Position numbers and translations under genes: made by a program
Assembly: GCF_003589925.1 (NCBI RefSeq)
Contig: NZ_CP032382.1
Span: forward strand, 310,001-374,000
Reading direction: 5' to 3'
Source: Chryseolinea soli
GTDB lineage: Bacteria; Bacteroidota; Bacteroidia; Cytophagales; Cyclobacteriaceae
DNA length: 64,000 bases
Shown: piece after piece, positions 28,198-37,094 of the stretch
Numbering within the stretch: position 1 is the stretch's first letter
How the letters are laid out: every line of letters starts with the position of its first letter
Notes under the pieces: generated by a model
What the model was told of the DNA's origin: nothing
Databases searched by the model: none
The model's input: the letters and a program-made list of their open reading frames with translations, nothing else

Positions 28198-28224
28198 AAA
28201 AGCCAGGTTCATCACCTGGCTTTT
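28198..28224 (-). terminator. Terminator of the ribosomal protein operon
   Basis: Perfect 11-bp stem (AAAAGCCAGGT/ACCTGGCTTTT) with a 5-base loop, 24 bases beyond the tsf stop, followed on the minus strand by TTTCTTTTTG. Confidence 0.9.
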
Positions 28225-28248
28225 GCTCTATCGATTAACAGCGGAAAA

Positions 28249-29082
28249 TTATCCGATGGCTATGCGTTTGAATTCGGCGACCGTCAATCCCTTCGTCACA
28301 CTGTCGAGGTATTGGGCTACCGTTTTGGAATTGTCTTTCACAAAGATCTGGTGCAGCAGGGTGTTGTCCTTGAAGAACTTCTGCAGCTTGCCTTGTGCGA
28401 TCTTGTCCACCATGTTGGCAGGCTTGCCTTCGGCGAGGATCTGTGCCTTGGCGATCTCCAGTTCTTTTTCAATGATGCTGGTATCGACCGACTTCTCGTC
28501 GATGCCCACAGGGTTCATGGCTGCGATTTGCATGCCCACGTCCTTGCCGGCTTCAGTCACGTCCTTGCCGTTCACGCCTTTCAGCGAAACGAGCACGCCC
28601 AGTTTGGAACCAGCGTGGATATACGGAACGATGGCTTCGCCTTTCATGTGAACATACTCGCTCACTTCGATCTTCTCACCGATCTTGCCCACCAGCTCTA
28701 CGATCTTGTCGTTGATGGTGAGGTCGCCAGCTTTCAGGGTCAACAGCGCCTCCTTGTCGGCGGGCTTGTTGGCGAAAGCGGTTTCGGCGATCAGTTTGCC
28801 GAGGAATTGGAATTCTTCGTTTTTACCAACGAAGTCGGTTTCGCAGTTCAGGGCGATGAGCACGGCTTCTTTGTTGTCGTTGCTCACTTTAATGAATACC
28901 GAACCTTCTTTGGCATCTCTATCAGAACGGGAAGCAGAAACTTTCTGTCCTTTCTTTCTCAGGATTTCAATAGCTTTTTCAAAATCGCCGTCGGCTTCGG
29001 TGAGGGCTTTTTTACAATCCATCATGCCGGCGCCGGTCATTTGGCGAAGCTTGTTTACATCTTGTGCTGAAATTGCTGACAT
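28249..29082 (-). CDS. tsf: Elongation factor Ts
   Basis: Nucleotide exchange factor of EF-Tu. The 277-residue product opens with a UBA-like domain and the signature LRQMTGAGMMDCKKAL, then the dimerisation core containing CETDFVGKNEEF. Length is normal. It follows rpsB by 116 bases, a spacing that holds a hairpin, and ends the rplM-rpsI-rpsB-tsf operon. Confidence 0.98.
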   Translation of the reverse strand: MSAISAQDVNKLRQMTGAGMMDCKKALTEADGDFEKAIEILRKKGQKVSASRSDRDAKEGSVFIKVSNDNKEAVLIALNCETDFVGKNEEFQFLGKLIAETAFANKPADKEALLTLKAGDLTINDKIVELVGKIGEKIEVSEYVHMKGEAIVPYIHAGSKLGVLVSLKGVNGKDVTEAGKDVGMQIAAMNPVGIDEKSVDTSIIEKELEIAKAQILAEGKPANMVDKIAQGKLQKFFKDNTLLHQIFVKDNSKTVAQYLDSVTKGLTVAEFKRIAIG

Positions 29083-29134
29083 AATTATTTTTTTGATTTA
29101 CGAGTGGTTGAATGTGGATCGGCTTTAAACAAAT

Positions 29135-29171
29135 CGTCCTACCAGCTTCTGTGTTGCAAAGCGGCAGGACG
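29135..29171 (-). other. Hairpin in the rpsB-tsf spacer
   Basis: CGTCCT (29135-29140) pairs with AGGACG (29166-29171); the stem continues past one mismatch with CC/GG, leaving a 19-base loop. There is no T-tract, so it is not an ordinary terminator; it may set the rpsB to tsf ratio or protect mRNA. Confidence 0.45.
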
Positions 29172-29198
29172 ACCAAAAGCTTAATATCGTAATGGAAA

Positions 29199-29969
29199 TT
29201 ATTTTGCTTCTTCTACTGCTTCGTCAACGCGTCTTTTTTCATCCTCGTCTTTCTTGTGCGCAGCATCTTCCTTGTCTTTCTTGCGCTCCATCAGCGATTC
29301 TTCGATCACCTTGCCAACGTGTTTGGTCAGGATCGAGATCGATTTGAAAGCATCGTCGTTGGCCGGGATCGGAAAATCCACGCCGGAAGGATCGGAGTTG
29401 GTATCCACCAGTGCAAACACGGGGATGTTCAACTTTTGAGCTTCGGTTACAGCGATGTGTTCGCGTTTTACGTCGATCACGAAAAGGGCTGCAGGCAGTC
29501 TGTTCAGGTCGGCGATACCGCCCAACAGTTTTTCAAGCTTTGCTTTCTCGCGGGTGATCATGAGACGTTCGCGTTTCGCCAGGTTGGTGAACGCTTCGTC
29601 TTTCATGAGTTTCTCGATCGACGAAAGTTTCTTCAGCGACTTGCGGATCGTAGCGAAGTTGGTGAGCATACCACCCAACCAGCGTTCGGTCACGAACGGC
29701 ATGTTGAGGCGTTTTGCTTCTTCGGTTACGATGTCTTTCGCCTGTTTCTTCGTTGCCACGAACATGATCTTGCGACCGGAGCGAACGATGTTTCTCAGGG
29801 CGAACGTTGCCTCATCGAGGCGCGCCAGGGTTTTGTTCAGGTCGATGATGTGGATGCCGTTGTTTTCCATGAAGATGTACTCCGACATCTTCGGGTTCCA
29901 CTTGCGGGTAAGGTGACCAAAGTGTACACCTGCATCCAACAGTTCCTGATATGTTAATTTTTCAGCCAT
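29199..29969 (-). CDS. rpsB: 30S ribosomal protein S2
   Basis: 256-residue S2 protein with the start region LLDAGVHFGHLTRKWNPKM and the central FVATKKQAKDIV and ERWLGGMLTNF segments. The C-terminal 35 residues are an acid/lysine-rich tail (MERKKDKEDAAHKKDEDEK), longer than in E. coli but common in this phylum. It lies 13 bases after rpsI. Confidence 0.98.
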   Translation of the reverse strand: MAEKLTYQELLDAGVHFGHLTRKWNPKMSEYIFMENNGIHIIDLNKTLARLDEATFALRNIVRSGRKIMFVATKKQAKDIVTEEAKRLNMPFVTERWLGGMLTNFATIRKSLKKLSSIEKLMKDEAFTNLAKRERLMITREKAKLEKLLGGIADLNRLPAALFVIDVKREHIAVTEAQKLNIPVFALVDTNSDPSGVDFPIPANDDAFKSISILTKHVGKVIEESLMERKKDKEDAAHKKDEDEKRRVDEAVEEAK

Positions 29970-29982
29970 TCTCTTTAATCGA

Positions 29983-30369
29983 TTAACGCTTGCTAAACTG
30001 GAATCTTCTTCTTGCTTTTCTTCTACCCGGCTTCTTGCGCTCTACCATACGGGAGTCGCGGGTCATGAAGCCTTCCTTGCGGAGAGTAGGTTTGTTTTCG
30101 GGGCTGATCTCTACCAGCGCCCGCGCAATGCCTAAGCGCACGGCTTCGGCCTGTCCTGTTATGCCACCGCCTTCAACATTCACAGTAACATCGTAGCTGG
30201 CCTCCAGTTTCAATGCTGCCAAAGCTTGTTTCACCAGGGTCTGGTGAATTTCGGAAAGGAAATATTCCTTCAGCTCGCGGTCGTTTATTTTGATATCTCC
30301 TTTGCCCGGCTTTACATAAACCCGTGCGATGGAGGTCTTTCTTCTACCGATGGTGTTAACAATCTGCAT
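29983..30369 (-). CDS. rpsI: 30S ribosomal protein S9
   Basis: 128-residue S9 protein ending in the conserved basic tail RKKPGRRKARRRFQFSKR that reaches into the P site; GGGITGQAEAVRLGIARAL is the family signature. It begins 3 bases after rplM, the standard rplM-rpsI pairing. Confidence 0.98.
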   Translation of the reverse strand: MQIVNTIGRRKTSIARVYVKPGKGDIKINDRELKEYFLSEIHQTLVKQALAALKLEASYDVTVNVEGGGITGQAEAVRLGIARALVEISPENKPTLRKEGFMTRDSRMVERKKPGRRKARRRFQFSKR

Positions 30370-30372
30370 GTA

Positions 30373-30816
30373 TCAGAACTTTATTTCTTTTGGTTGTTGC
30401 GCTGTGTGAGGGTGCTCTGCTCCGGCGTAAACGTGGAGGCTTCTGTAAAGCTCGCTGCCCAGTCTGTTCTTAGGGAGCATACCGCGAACGGCATGTTCGA
30501 TGAGGCGCTCAGGGTGCTTGGAACGGATCATTGTGGGCGTATGCTCACGTTGTCCACCGGGATAGCCCGAGTGCGTGAACAGGACGCGGTCGGTCCATTT
30601 CTTGCCAGTCATTCTCACTTTCTCGGCGTTGATAACGATAACATTGTCACCGCAATCTACGTGCGGGCTGTAGCTGGCTTTGTGCTTTCCACGAATGATG
30701 TGGGCAATCTGGCTCGCTACGCGACCGAGAACCTGACCGTTTGCATCAACCACGACCCAGCCTTTTTCTACTGTGGCTTTGGTTGCGTAGGCTGTTTTAT
30801 AGCTATTATGATCCAT
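30373..30816 (-). CDS. rplM: 50S ribosomal protein L13
   Basis: 147-residue L13 protein with VVDANGQVLGRVASQIAHIIRGKHK near the N-terminus and RGMLPKNRLG near the end, both family landmarks. It is the first gene of the rplM-rpsI-rpsB-tsf operon. A promoter match and a short hairpin precede it. Confidence 0.98.
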   Translation of the reverse strand: MDHNSYKTAYATKATVEKGWVVVDANGQVLGRVASQIAHIIRGKHKASYSPHVDCGDNVIVINAEKVRMTGKKWTDRVLFTHSGYPGGQREHTPTMIRSKHPERLIEHAVRGMLPKNRLGSELYRSLHVYAGAEHPHTAQQPKEIKF

Positions 30817-30868
30817 TTTTTATTGATATAAACTAAATTAAATACACTACCCCCTTCAAAAAGGGACA

Positions 30869-30899
30869 CAAAGGTAAATCGCTATTATCTGAAATGCAA
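30869..30899 (-). promoter_or_regulatory. Promoter of the rplM operon
   Basis: Minus-strand TACCTTTG (30876-30869) fits TAnnTTTG, with TTG (30899-30897) upstream at a 20-base spacer. The transcript would begin near 30860 and open with a small hairpin (CCCTT and AAGGG arms, about 30852-30865). A second TAnnTTTG match, TAAATTTG, lies about 130 bases further upstream and could be an alternative promoter. Confidence 0.55.
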
Positions 30900-31095
30900 G
30901 CCGATCCCGGTTTTTTGAGGACACTCCTGCCATCTCCTTTCAGGGATTCTGCCCAATAACGGGCTGTTTATGAAGGTTTTTGGTGGCGGGGGTACAAATT
31001 TAAAAAGACGGCCGAAATTCTGAAAATATTGGCCATCCCTAAAATCCAAAAACCCGAAACACCCTCAGTTTTCGACGATTTTACCAAATATCCGA

Positions 31096-31815
31096 CTAGT
31101 TATTCAGGTCCAATTGCCGCATCAACGCATACATGTCCTTGGGATAAGGGGCCTCGATCCGGTGCTCATTTTCTGATAAATCATTGAATGTCAGCGAAAA
31201 CGCATGGAGAGCCATCCTTTTCATAAAGGGCTGCTCGTCGGTGTCCTTTTTCAGATTAAAACCCCGTTTCACCTGCGAAAGAAAAAAGGGCTTGCCGCCA
31301 TACATCTCGTCGCCACTGATGGAGGCGTTCAGCGAGGCCAAATGCACCCGGATCTGGTGCATCCGTCCCGTAATGGGCTGGCATTCCACCAGCGTATGCT
31401 GCTTATAAGGCTTCAACGACGTAAAATAGGTCTGCGCGGGCTTGCCTTCGCGGCGGCTGAGCTTTACCACACCGTCGTCCTGCTTTAAAATGGGAATATC
31501 CACCAACAGGTGATCGAAGTTGTGGATGCCATCGACCAGGGCATGGTAGACCTTCGACACCCGGCGTTTTTCGAACTGGATGCTCAGGTGGCGATAGGCT
31601 TCCGGATTTTTGGCAATGGCCAGCACGCCGGACGTGTCCTTGTCCAGGCGGTGGCCTACTTGCGCCGTTTCCACGTGTTCGCGGGCCAGTCCCAACAGGT
31701 TCACCTTCTCGTGGCGGTCTTCCAGCGTGGAGAGAAAGGGTGGTTTATTTACCACCACAAAGTCGTCATCCTCGAAAAGAATGATCTCTTCAAATTTTAT
31801 TTTGGACGATTTCAT
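31096..31815 (-). CDS. RluA-family pseudouridine synthase
   Basis: Converts uridine to pseudouridine in rRNA or tRNA. The start at 31815, one base after the S9 peptidase stop, gives 239 residues; a longer frame from 31872 would overlap the peptidase. The catalytic motif HRLDKDTSG (55-63) holds the active Asp58, followed by VYHALVDG and the CQPITGRMHQIRVH segment of the RluA class. No S4 domain is present. The exact target base cannot be told from sequence. Confidence 0.93.
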   Translation of the reverse strand: MKSSKIKFEEIILFEDDDFVVVNKPPFLSTLEDRHEKVNLLGLAREHVETAQVGHRLDKDTSGVLAIAKNPEAYRHLSIQFEKRRVSKVYHALVDGIHNFDHLLVDIPILKQDDGVVKLSRREGKPAQTYFTSLKPYKQHTLVECQPITGRMHQIRVHLASLNASISGDEMYGGKPFFLSQVKRGFNLKKDTDEQPFMKRMALHAFSLTFNDLSENEHRIEAPYPKDMYALMRQLDLNN

Positions 31816-31816
31816 C

Positions 31817-34024
31817 TCAGTTCGTGGTGCTGGAGGCCGCAGGGGGTTCGGGGTGGTGCGCATAGCGCTCAAAGAATTCGATCACGCGCAGCAAATGGTC
31901 CATCATTCTTCCGGGATTGCCACTGCGGGTGAGTTCGTGGCCTTCCTTGGGATAGCGGATGTATTCCACGGGTTTGCCCTGGATCTTCAGACTCTTGTAG
32001 AGCATTTCCGATTGCACCACACCGGTCCGCAAATCCTGGTCACCGTGAATGATCAGGAAAGGTGTATTGATCTTATCGACATACGTCAACGGCGACTCGG
32101 CATCGAGCAGCTTTTTTGTCTCTGGTTGCCATGGATAGCCCCCGAAGTAATCGGGCACGAGGCGCCAGGCATTGCCTTCGCCCATAAACGTGGTCAGGTC
32201 GTAGACACCGCGCTGGGCATTGGCGGCTTTGAAACGGTTGTCGTGGCCGATGAGCCAGGCTACCATGTAGCCCGCGTAGCTTCCGCCCTCCACGAACAAC
32301 TGATCCTTATCGATCCAGGGATGTTGCTGCTCGGCATCTTCCAACGACGCGAGGATATCCCCGGCAGGGCCTGCTCCCCAATTCTTAAAGTTTCCGCGTT
32401 TAAAGGCATCGCCATAACCGCCACTGCCTCTCGGATTGCAGAACACCACGCCATAGCCCCAAGCGGCTTCCAGTTGGAATTCGTGCCACATGCTGAACGC
32501 CGAAGGTCCCCACATGGCTGTGGGGCCACCGTGAATGTTGAGGATAGTAGGATATTTCTGACCTTCCTTGCGGCCTACGGGTTCCAGCACCCAATATTGG
32601 ACCTTCACGCCATCGGGACGGGTGATCCAGTATTCTTTCGGGAAGATGAGTTTCTTGCCCCCGATCCACGCGGTGTTCAACTTTGTGATCTGCGTCGTGG
32701 TCTTGTCTTTCAGGTTCAGGGTGAAGACTTCCCAAGGGCTGCCCGTTTCGGTTTGAGCATAGACGATTTTTCCGGCCTTCACCGTAAAGTTCATCACGCC
32801 TTTGTCGTTGCCGATCACCTCTACCGGGGCAGCGCCGCCCTTCGCCGGAAGGCTGTACAACGGCACATCGCCATCGGACTCTGCATTGAAATAGATGGTT
32901 TTGCCGTCGTCGGACCAAGCGAGAGATTGCACATCGCGATCAAAAGCTTGTGTCAGATTGATGTATTCACCGCCGGTGGCGGGTACGATGCCGATATCAT
33001 TTTGTCTTCCCATAAATCCGTCGGTGGTTCCGATGATGAAGAAGATGGATTTTCCATCGGGTGCGTATTCGGGATTGCTGATCGGGTGGCCGTCTGCTTT
33101 CAAAAGTTCTTTCAGGTTCTTGCCATCCGCATCCAGCGTCCACAGGCTGCTGTTCCGGGTGTAGTCGGGGGCGGTGGTGAGTTTCCAGGAGTTGCAGAGG
33201 ATGGTTTTGCCGTCGATGCTCCAGTCGGCGTTGTTAAAGCTTTGGTAGCCCGTGGTGATTTGCTTGGCTTCGGCACCGGCCTGGGCGGGCACTACGAACA
33301 GGTGGGTATATTTTTCTTCGGCTTCCAGGTCTTGTTCGTCCTGCAGGTCGAGGCGTGTCAACACGCGGGGATTTTTTTCGCTGGCGTTCTTTGCCAACCA
33401 GGCGCGCACCTCCGTTAAGGATCCATCCGGAGTTGACCGGGTGTTCTTTTTCTCGTCGTCCTTCATCAGCTTCCACGCGGGTTCATCGCGTTGCTTGCGA
33501 CCGGGTCTTTCATAGGTCCAGGGCACTTCGCCTTCGATGGCGCTGAAGGGCATGGCGGAAGAAAACAAGATGCTCTTTCCGTCGGGCGACCAGATGGGGC
33601 GGCTGGCGCCGTATTTCACTTTGGTGATGGCATAGGCCTCACCGCCGGTGAGGGGCAGGATCCAGATCTGGGCCGCATCGCCATCGGCACGGACAAAGGC
33701 CAGCGATTTGCTATCGGGTGACCACGCCGGTTGGCCGTCGCGACGGTCGCCAAAGGTGAGCTGCACCGGGTCTTTCTTGCCCGTGGGGTCCAGCAGGTAG
33801 AGGTGCTGGGTGTAATAGTACTCCGTGTTGCCGTTGGACGTGTTGGTTTTTGTGGCCTTGCGGGTGACGGACGCCACCACGTTCTTTCCATCGGGCGAGG
33901 CCGAAAGCTGGCTCGCCGTGGCGATTTTCATGAGATCGGAAGCCACAATGGGCGTTTTTTCCTGGGCGTGGGCCGCGGTAACGGCAAACAGGAAAAAGGT
34001 GAAAACGCGTTGAATACGGTTCAT
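31817..34024 (-). CDS. Secreted S9 family prolyl-oligopeptidase-type peptidase
   Basis: Serine peptidase of the dipeptidyl/acylaminoacyl peptidase group. The start at 34024 gives a signal peptide (MNRIQRVFTFFLFAVTAAHA) and a 735-residue precursor. An N-terminal beta-propeller contains TolB/PD40-like blades with repeated SPDGK or APDGK motifs; the C-terminal alpha/beta hydrolase carries the nucleophile in GGSYAGYM, Asp in IHGDQDLR and His in PKEGHELTR. Likely periplasmic peptide degradation. It lies 22 bases after the histidine kinase gene and 1 base before the RluA gene. Confidence 0.95.
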   Translation of the reverse strand: MNRIQRVFTFFLFAVTAAHAQEKTPIVASDLMKIATASQLSASPDGKNVVASVTRKATKTNTSNGNTEYYYTQHLYLLDPTGKKDPVQLTFGDRRDGQPAWSPDSKSLAFVRADGDAAQIWILPLTGGEAYAITKVKYGASRPIWSPDGKSILFSSAMPFSAIEGEVPWTYERPGRKQRDEPAWKLMKDDEKKNTRSTPDGSLTEVRAWLAKNASEKNPRVLTRLDLQDEQDLEAEEKYTHLFVVPAQAGAEAKQITTGYQSFNNADWSIDGKTILCNSWKLTTAPDYTRNSSLWTLDADGKNLKELLKADGHPISNPEYAPDGKSIFFIIGTTDGFMGRQNDIGIVPATGGEYINLTQAFDRDVQSLAWSDDGKTIYFNAESDGDVPLYSLPAKGGAAPVEVIGNDKGVMNFTVKAGKIVYAQTETGSPWEVFTLNLKDKTTTQITKLNTAWIGGKKLIFPKEYWITRPDGVKVQYWVLEPVGRKEGQKYPTILNIHGGPTAMWGPSAFSMWHEFQLEAAWGYGVVFCNPRGSGGYGDAFKRGNFKNWGAGPAGDILASLEDAEQQHPWIDKDQLFVEGGSYAGYMVAWLIGHDNRFKAANAQRGVYDLTTFMGEGNAWRLVPDYFGGYPWQPETKKLLDAESPLTYVDKINTPFLIIHGDQDLRTGVVQSEMLYKSLKIQGKPVEYIRYPKEGHELTRSGNPGRMMDHLLRVIEFFERYAHHPEPPAASSTTN

Positions 34025-34046
34025 AATTAGGTTAATGAGTTCAATT

Positions 34047-35114
34047 TCAGTTTTTGGATGCTTCGGTCTCGCCACCTTCCAGCGGCTTAACACGCGGCAA
34101 TTTAAAACTAAAAGTCGAACCCTTGCCAGGTGTGCTTTCCACCTCGGCCTTGGAGTTGTGACCGTCCAGGATGTGTTTCACAATGGCGAGGCCTAATCCC
34201 GTCCCCCCTTTTTCGCGGCTGCGGCTTTTGTCGACGCGGTAGAAACGCTCGAAGATGCGGGCCTGGTGCTCCGGGGCGATGCCTTCGCCCGTATCGGAGA
34301 TGTTGGTCACGATATTTTTCTTGCTGATGTCGAAGCTGACTTTCACCTCGCCCCCATCGAAACTGTGTTTGATGGCGTTGGAGACCAGGTTGGTCATCAC
34401 CTGGTTGATGCGCTGCCAGTCGGCATACACCAACACTTTGCGCGGCGAGCCTTCGATGGACAGCTTGATCTCTTTGCGGTCTGCTTTCTCTTCAAACTGT
34501 TCAAAAATTTCTTCCGTGAGTTTGTAGAGGTCAATGTTCTCGAAATGCATTTTGATCTGGCCGGTCTCGATGTGCGAGAGCGTGAGCAGATCCTGCACGA
34601 GCATGTCCAGACCGTCGAGACTTTTGGCGGCTTTCTTGAGAAATTTTGTGCGCACGGTCTTGTCGTTCACGGCGCCGTCGAGCAGGGTGTGCACAAAGCC
34701 CTGGGCCGCAAAGATCGGTGTCTTTAGCTCATGCGATACATCGGCGATGAACTCGCGGCGGAAAGCTTCGAGTTTTTTCAGTTCGTCAATTTCCTTTTGC
34801 TTTAGTTCGGCAAACGAGTAGATCTCTTCGTTGATGGTCCGCAGTGGATTGAGGGGAGCCGATTTCTGTTTGTCGATGCGTGAAAGCTCTTTCTTTTTCA
34901 GTTTTCCCATCAGCTTGTAGACCTTGTCGAGTTCGCGGAAAATGAGAAACTCGAGGACCACAAAAATCAGAATATAAGAAACCGAGAAGCTGATGCCGAA
35001 CGCGACAAACAGCGCGCTCAGGTCGACGCTTTTAAAAAGCGATAGGAATAAAGACGTGATCAGGGCGATGCAGAGTGCCAGCAAAAGGGCCATTCCCCGT
35101 GAACTGTAAACCAT
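34047..35114 (-). CDS. PhoR-like sensor histidine kinase
   Basis: Membrane sensor kinase of 355 residues with two N-terminal helices (about 9-28 and 33-57) separated by only a few residues, so there is almost no periplasmic sensor domain. HisKA follows, with the phosphorylated His128 in ADVSHELKTPI, then HATPase_c with the N box LVSNAIKH, DTGEGIA and GGTGLGLAIVKHIL. It lies 68 bases after the response regulator gene. The pair resembles PhoR/PhoB, but no phosphate gene is adjacent and the stimulus is unknown. Confidence 0.94.
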   Translation of the reverse strand: MVYSSRGMALLLALCIALITSLFLSLFKSVDLSALFVAFGISFSVSYILIFVVLEFLIFRELDKVYKLMGKLKKKELSRIDKQKSAPLNPLRTINEEIYSFAELKQKEIDELKKLEAFRREFIADVSHELKTPIFAAQGFVHTLLDGAVNDKTVRTKFLKKAAKSLDGLDMLVQDLLTLSHIETGQIKMHFENIDLYKLTEEIFEQFEEKADRKEIKLSIEGSPRKVLVYADWQRINQVMTNLVSNAIKHSFDGGEVKVSFDISKKNIVTNISDTGEGIAPEHQARIFERFYRVDKSRSREKGGTGLGLAIVKHILDGHNSKAEVESTPGKGSTFSFKLPRVKPLEGGETEASKN

Positions 35115-35182
35115 GCTGTAAGGTAGTCGATAGTTTTTAGTTTCCCTTGGCTAACCCCTGCGGTATTGTGGAAATGCGGTTC

Positions 35183-35872
35183 TTAGTTCAGGCTGAACTT
35201 ATATCCCACCCCTTTCACGGTGGTGATATAATCCTCGCCGATCTTTTCGCGCACCTTCCGGATGTGAACGTCCACGGTGCGGGCCAGCACATAGACATCG
35301 GAACCCCAGATGTTTTGGAGCAGGTCTTCGCGGCTGAACACCTTGTTGGGGTTTTGGGCCAGGAAGTACAGCAGCTCGAATTCCTTTTTCGGGAGATTGA
35401 TCTCGCGGCCGTTGATATTGATGGTATAGCTGGTGCGGTCGATGGTGAGGTCGCCGATGGTGATGGTGCTGGTGGGCGATGATTTCTTGGAGTCGCGGCG
35501 GAACAGGGCGCTGATGCGGCTCATGAGGGCCCGGGGTTTGATGGGCTTATTGATGTAGTCGTCGGCTCCTACGTCGAAAGCGGCCACTTCGGAGTATTCT
35601 TCGGAGCGGGCGGTGAGGAAGACCACGAATGTTTTCTGAAGCTCGGGGATGTCGCGCAGCAGGCGGCAGGTTTCCACGCCGTCCATTTTGGGCATCATGA
35701 TGTCGAGCAGGACCAGGTCGGGAACAAACTTGCGGGCGATGTCTACGGCCCGGTTGCCGTCAAGAGCCGTCTTTACTTCGTAGCCGCTTTTTTCGAGGTT
35801 GTATTTCAGAAGCTCCAGGATCGGCTCTTCATCATCAACGACAAGCACTTTGTGCATTTGCTTGTTTCCCAT
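35183..35872 (-). CDS. OmpR/PhoB-family response regulator
   Basis: Two-domain regulator: receiver domain with acidic pair DD and the phosphorylated Asp (residue 57 from this start) in LLDIMMPKMDGVE, conserved Lys in INKPIKPRAL, and a winged-helix DNA-binding domain (ELLYFLAQNPNKVFSREDLL). The start at 35872 is preferred over an in-frame ATG at 35893, because a promoter -7 match covers 35891-35898. It heads a run with the kinase, S9 peptidase and RluA genes on the same strand. Confidence 0.95.
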   Translation of the reverse strand: MGNKQMHKVLVVDDEEPILELLKYNLEKSGYEVKTALDGNRAVDIARKFVPDLVLLDIMMPKMDGVETCRLLRDIPELQKTFVVFLTARSEEYSEVAAFDVGADDYINKPIKPRALMSRISALFRRDSKKSSPTSTITIGDLTIDRTSYTININGREINLPKKEFELLYFLAQNPNKVFSREDLLQNIWGSDVYVLARTVDVHIRKVREKIGEDYITTVKGVGYKFSLN

Positions 35873-35890
35873 AGTTTTCACTCTTTGGTA

Positions 35891-35898
35891 CAAAATTA
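35891..35898 (-). promoter_or_regulatory. Putative -7 element for the response regulator operon
   Basis: Minus strand reads TAATTTTG, matching TAnnTTTG, about 19 bases upstream of the chosen ATG. The -33 region (GTTTTTAA at an 18-base distance) is weak. Confidence 0.45.
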
Positions 35899-36034
35899 GC
35901 CATAAAAGAGGGCATTAAAAACGCGGCCACCTTTCTTAACAATTCCTTAACCGGTCGCGCTTTCCCGTAACATTCAAACGTGCTCCTCCGGTTCTAAAGT
36001 TCCGTGAACGGTAACGTAGCGCGCTTTCTGATTT

Positions 36035-37084
36035 CTACAGAAACGGATACTTTTCAGAGAGAAATTTGATGTAGGCCTTCAAATCGCTATGGAATCGTGT
36101 GCGCCATTCATCGCCAAAGATGTCTTGTTTGGCCTGGTATTGTCTGAAATTCATGAAATAGGCATTATTGGGCAACCGGTCCTTGTAGCGCTGGCTGGGC
36201 CGGGACGTCAACGCCAGCGAAAGCGTGTCCAGGTTGAAGACGATGCGGCGGATCTCGTTTTCCTTCATCATCCGTTTATAGGCCAGCGAATCGGTTTTTT
36301 GAAAGGTGCTGTAGAGACTATCCAGTGCGAGTGCGCCGCGCAGCATGTGGTCGACAAACTTGAGATAGTCTTCGTCTTCGTCCATGTAGGTGCGGTATTC
36401 CTTCCCCTCGACGCCGTATTTGTCGATGAGGAATTTCTCTGTGCCGCGGTCGCCGATGAACGTGGCCAGGTTTTCATTGAATTCGATGCTGTCTTTCACA
36501 AAAATGGTGGCGTGCGACATTTCGTGAATGATGAGGTTGGCCAGGTCGCCTTCCGAACGGTTCAGCATTTTACTGAGGATGGGGTCGGTGAACCACCCCA
36601 GCGTTGACCATCCACCCGGATTCCGAATGATGACATCATACCCTTCTGCCTCCAGTTCCTTTTTCAGGGCCAGCGCTTTTGCCTTGTCGAAGAATCCTTT
36701 GTAGGGCACCGCGCCTACCACGGGAAATGTCCATTCCTTGGGCTTCAGCTGGAACGGTTCGCAGGCCAGCACCACCCACATCACCTCCTCACCTTTTTGG
36801 TCGTAGAGGGTTTTGTAGTTTTTGGTGTCTTTCAATCCCAGCGAATCGATCGCGTATTTGCGCACCTCTTCGATGAGGTGAAGCTGTGCTTTGAGCGAAT
36901 CGGGGAACTGAGGGTCGGTCAGAAATTCCTCCACCGGCCGGGCATTCCACACGATGTGCCACTGGCCATAGCCTTGTTCGGCGCCATAGCGCACCAGGTC
37001 CCAGAAGACTACCGCCAACACGGTGATCACGGCCAACAGACTCAGGAGAGTCCACTTGATTATTTTACCAACGCGCTTTCGCAT
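36035..37084 (-). CDS. Predicted zinc aminopeptidase (COG4324-type)
   Basis: 349-residue protein with one N-terminal membrane helix (about 10-31) and an extracytoplasmic domain. The sequence LANLIIHEMSHATIFV contains a zinc-binding HExxH motif, and FNENLATFIGDRGTEKFL downstream supplies the second Glu, the pattern of the predicted aminopeptidase family COG4324. YGQWHIVWNARPVEEFL near the N-terminus is also typical. Activity of the family is inferred, not well characterised. No partner gene is obvious. Confidence 0.85.
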   Translation of the reverse strand: MRKRVGKIIKWTLLSLLAVITVLAVVFWDLVRYGAEQGYGQWHIVWNARPVEEFLTDPQFPDSLKAQLHLIEEVRKYAIDSLGLKDTKNYKTLYDQKGEEVMWVVLACEPFQLKPKEWTFPVVGAVPYKGFFDKAKALALKKELEAEGYDVIIRNPGGWSTLGWFTDPILSKMLNRSEGDLANLIIHEMSHATIFVKDSIEFNENLATFIGDRGTEKFLIDKYGVEGKEYRTYMDEDEDYLKFVDHMLRGALALDSLYSTFQKTDSLAYKRMMKENEIRRIVFNLDTLSLALTSRPSQRYKDRLPNNAYFMNFRQYQAKQDIFGDEWRTRFHSDLKAYIKFLSEKYPFL

Positions 37085-37094
37085 TTATTCGGAA

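Noticed and set aside
31610..33418. 602-codon plus-strand open frame opposite the RluA and S9 peptidase genes
   Set aside because: The minus strand encodes two clear conserved enzymes with catalytic motifs; the antisense protein shows no recognisable domain.
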